From contig JALEIR010000079.1 of assembly GCA_022769665.1 (NCBI GenBank), positions 1-64,000 of the forward strand: DNA of 64,000 nucleotides, written 5' to 3'. Positions 62,408 through 64,000 of this stretch are shown here, one piece after another (positions within the stretch are counted from its first letter, which is position 1; each line of letters opens with the position of its first letter). The translations under genes were made by a program, and so were the position numbers. The DNA is from Lachnospiraceae bacterium (GTDB lineage: Bacteria > Bacillota > Clostridia > Lachnospirales > Lachnospiraceae). Under the pieces are notes generated by a model. The model searched no databases. It saw only the letters and a program-made list of their open reading frames with translations, and had not been told where the DNA came from.

Positions 62408-64000
62408 ATGGCCTTTGACGGTGTAACGATAGCAAACGTAGTAAGTGAATTGAAAAAAGAATTGATTGGGGGCAGATTGTATAAAATTGCCCAGCCTGAG
62501 GAGGATGAGCTTCTGTTAACAATCAAGCAGCCTTCCGGTCAAAAGCGCCTCTTCATCTCTGCAGGGGCCTCCCTGCCTTTGATTTATCTGACAGAGAACA
62601 ATAAACCAAGCCCCATGACCGCTCCCAACTTCTGTATGCTCTTGAGAAAGCATCTCCAAAACGGGCGCATCACTGACATTTCCCAACCCGGCCTGGAACG
62701 GATTGTGCATATTCAGGTGGAACACCTGGACGAGATGGGCGATCTGCGCCATAAGACATTAGTTATTGAAATCATGGGCAAGCACAGCAACATTATTTTC
62801 TGTAATGATGACAATATGATTATTGACAGCATAAAGCGGGTCTCCGCCGCAGTCAGCTCTGTCCGTGAGGTTCTGCCCGGGAAGCCGTACTTTGTGGCAC
62901 ACACACAGGATAAACTGGATGCCCTGACTGTCGGTTACAGCGAATTCCGCGAAGCTCTTTCCGCCAAATCCCAGCCGGTCTTTAAAGCTCTCTACAGCAG
63001 CTTCACCGGCATCTCCCCCATTCTTGCCCAGGAACTTTGTTACGAAGCGGGAATTGACGGAGAACAACCCACTGCCGCTTTGGAAGATACCGGATTTCAG
63101 TCTCTTTTCCGGGCATTATCCCAAATGGCATCAGCCATCCGGGAAGAGCGTTTTGTTCCCAATATTGCCTATACAAACGGAAAACCGGTGGAATTTTGCG
63201 CCCTGCCCCTGACTATGTATGGTTTTTCCTCCCCATGTTCTGCTGTCGGCAGCGCTACAGACCATTCAGTCTGTAAAAACTCCTGTGATTATACCGTCAC
63301 CTTCGACTCCATGTCTTCCCTGTTGGAGAACTATTATGCGGAAAAGAATACCATCACCCGGATTCGCCAAAAGTCTTCGGATTTGCGCCGAATTGTACAG
63401 ACGGCTCTGGAGCGGAATGTTAAAAAATATGATTTGCAAATGAGGCAAATCAAGGATACAGAGAAACGGGACACCTACCGTATTTACGGCGAATTGTTGA
63501 ACACCTACGGCTACAATGTCGAGCCAGGCGCAAAGTCCCTGGAGGCTTTGAACTACTACACCAACGAGACAGTGAAGATTCCCTTAGACCCTACCCTTTC
63601 TGCCACCGAAAATGCAAAAAAGTATTTTGATAAATACGGCAAGTTGAAGCGGACCTACGAGGCTCTCTCCCAGCTGACCGAAGAGGTAAAGGCAGAAATT
63701 GACCATCTGGAATCTGTCTCAACAGCTCTGGATATCGCTCTCCACGAGGAAGATTTGGCTGAAATAAAAGAAGAACTTACCGAGAGCGGCTATATCCGCA
63801 GAAAAGGCGGTACGAAGAAGCAAAAAATGACCAGCAAGCCTTTTCATTATATCAGCAGCGACGGCTTCCATATATATGTGGGGAAAAATAATTATCAGAA
63901 CGATGAACTGACCTTCAGGTTCGCCACCGGCAACGACTGGTGGTTTCATGCAAAAAAAATGCCCGGCTCCCATGTAATTGTGAAGCTGGGCAATGCAGAA
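62408..64000 (+). CDS. rqcH: NFACT family protein RqcH, 3' end outside window (not in ORF track)
   Basis: An uninterrupted frame of 531 codons runs to the right edge. It starts MAFDGVTIANVVSELKKEL, typical of NFACT proteins (FbpA/RqcH), followed by coiled-coil arms and the NFACT-R part GNDWWFHAKKMPGSHVIVK. RqcH adds Ala tails to stalled nascent chains on 50S subunits. The segment that holds the Asp-Arg pair needed for tRNA binding in B. subtilis reads GLERIVHIQVEHLDEMGD here, with Glu for Asp. The start has GAGGAATAAGACC upstream. About 50 residues of a full-length protein are missing. Confidence 0.92.
   Translation, partial: MAFDGVTIANVVSELKKELIGGRLYKIAQPEEDELLLTIKQPSGQKRLFISAGASLPLIYLTENNKPSPMTAPNFCMLLRKHLQNGRITDISQPGLERIVHIQVEHLDEMGDLRHKTLVIEIMGKHSNIIFCNDDNMIIDSIKRVSAAVSSVREVLPGKPYFVAHTQDKLDALTVGYSEFREALSAKSQPVFKALYSSFTGISPILAQELCYEAGIDGEQPTAALEDTGFQSLFRALSQMASAIREERFVPNIAYTNGKPVEFCALPLTMYGFSSPCSAVGSATDHSVCKNSCDYTVTFDSMSSLLENYYAEKNTITRIRQKSSDLRRIVQTALERNVKKYDLQMRQIKDTEKRDTYRIYGELLNTYGYNVEPGAKSLEALNYYTNETVKIPLDPTLSATENAKKYFDKYGKLKRTYEALSQLTEEVKAEIDHLESVSTALDIALHEEDLAEIKEELTESGYIRRKGGTKKQKMTSKPFHYISSDGFHIYVGKNNYQNDELTFRFATGNDWWFHAKKMPGSHVIVKLGNAE

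Overview
The window looks like chromosome from a low-to-mid GC, spore-forming Firmicute of the class Clostridia, most likely a Lachnospiraceae-type gut anaerobe. This rests on gene content only: an alpha/beta SASP, SpoIIM, RemA, RNase Y, a DUF4250 protein, a FeoB-associated Cys-rich protein, GH43 and GH105 plant-glycan enzymes and a Mn riboswitch. Nearly all genes lie on the minus strand. The plus-strand exceptions are an AraC regulator, a cold-shock gene, mntP, a SASP gene, DAHP synthase and rqcH. I saw no rRNA, tRNA, IS element, prophage or CRISPR array.

Left part (1-30 kb) is accessory and regulatory. It holds a heterodimeric ABC exporter, a large chemoreceptor, and a ClpB - DUF4250 - ASKHA (RACo-like) gene run. 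Next come an ion-driven MotA-like/OmpA-like membrane pair, a decayed ABC exporter, and a copper island (P-type ATPase with HMA domains at both ends, CsoR, and two CsoR boxes around a consensus promoter). MetY follows with its own promoter and palindromic operator, then a broken chemoreceptor. A glycan block has GH43 plus divergent AraC, and GH105 with a cre/LacI-like operator, with a cold-shock gene carrying a structured leader and a riboswitch-controlled Mn exporter between them. An ABC-2 type exporter with TraX, a GC-rich 88-bp tandem repeat, an orphan response regulator with a degenerate receiver, and an ECF sigma/anti-sigma pair close this part.

Middle part (30-50 kb) is mostly housekeeping. 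It contains trigger factor, ClpP, ClpX, EngB and an AI-2E-type permease; a lipoprotein plus fused permease-ATPase importer; a SASP gene behind a sigma-G-like promoter and a structured leader; and a small transaldolase. A Ser/Thr kinase overlaps what appears to be a catalytically dead PP2C homologue. The envelope/translation cluster pyrH-frr-uppS-cdsA-dxr-rseP follows, with a bactofilin and a membrane-anchored polysaccharide deacetylase just upstream. A 55-aa Cys-rich iron-related membrane protein and DAHP synthase sit on either side of a Fur-like box.

Right part (50-64 kb) has SpoIIM, a Nudix ADP-ribose hydrolase, an aspartate aminotransferase, RNase Y, and RecX and RecA with two LexA boxes. 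Then come CinA, PgsA, RimO, RpoZ, Gmk, RemA and YicC (transcribed from yicC leftward), and a divergent rqcH that runs off the right edge.

Three genes are absent from the ORF track and were found by reading: DUF4250 (7497-7670), the FeoB-associated protein (48777-48944) and the partial rqcH (62408-end). Several starts were moved inward to codons with a ribosome binding site. All operator and leader calls are by eye; no searches or folding were run.
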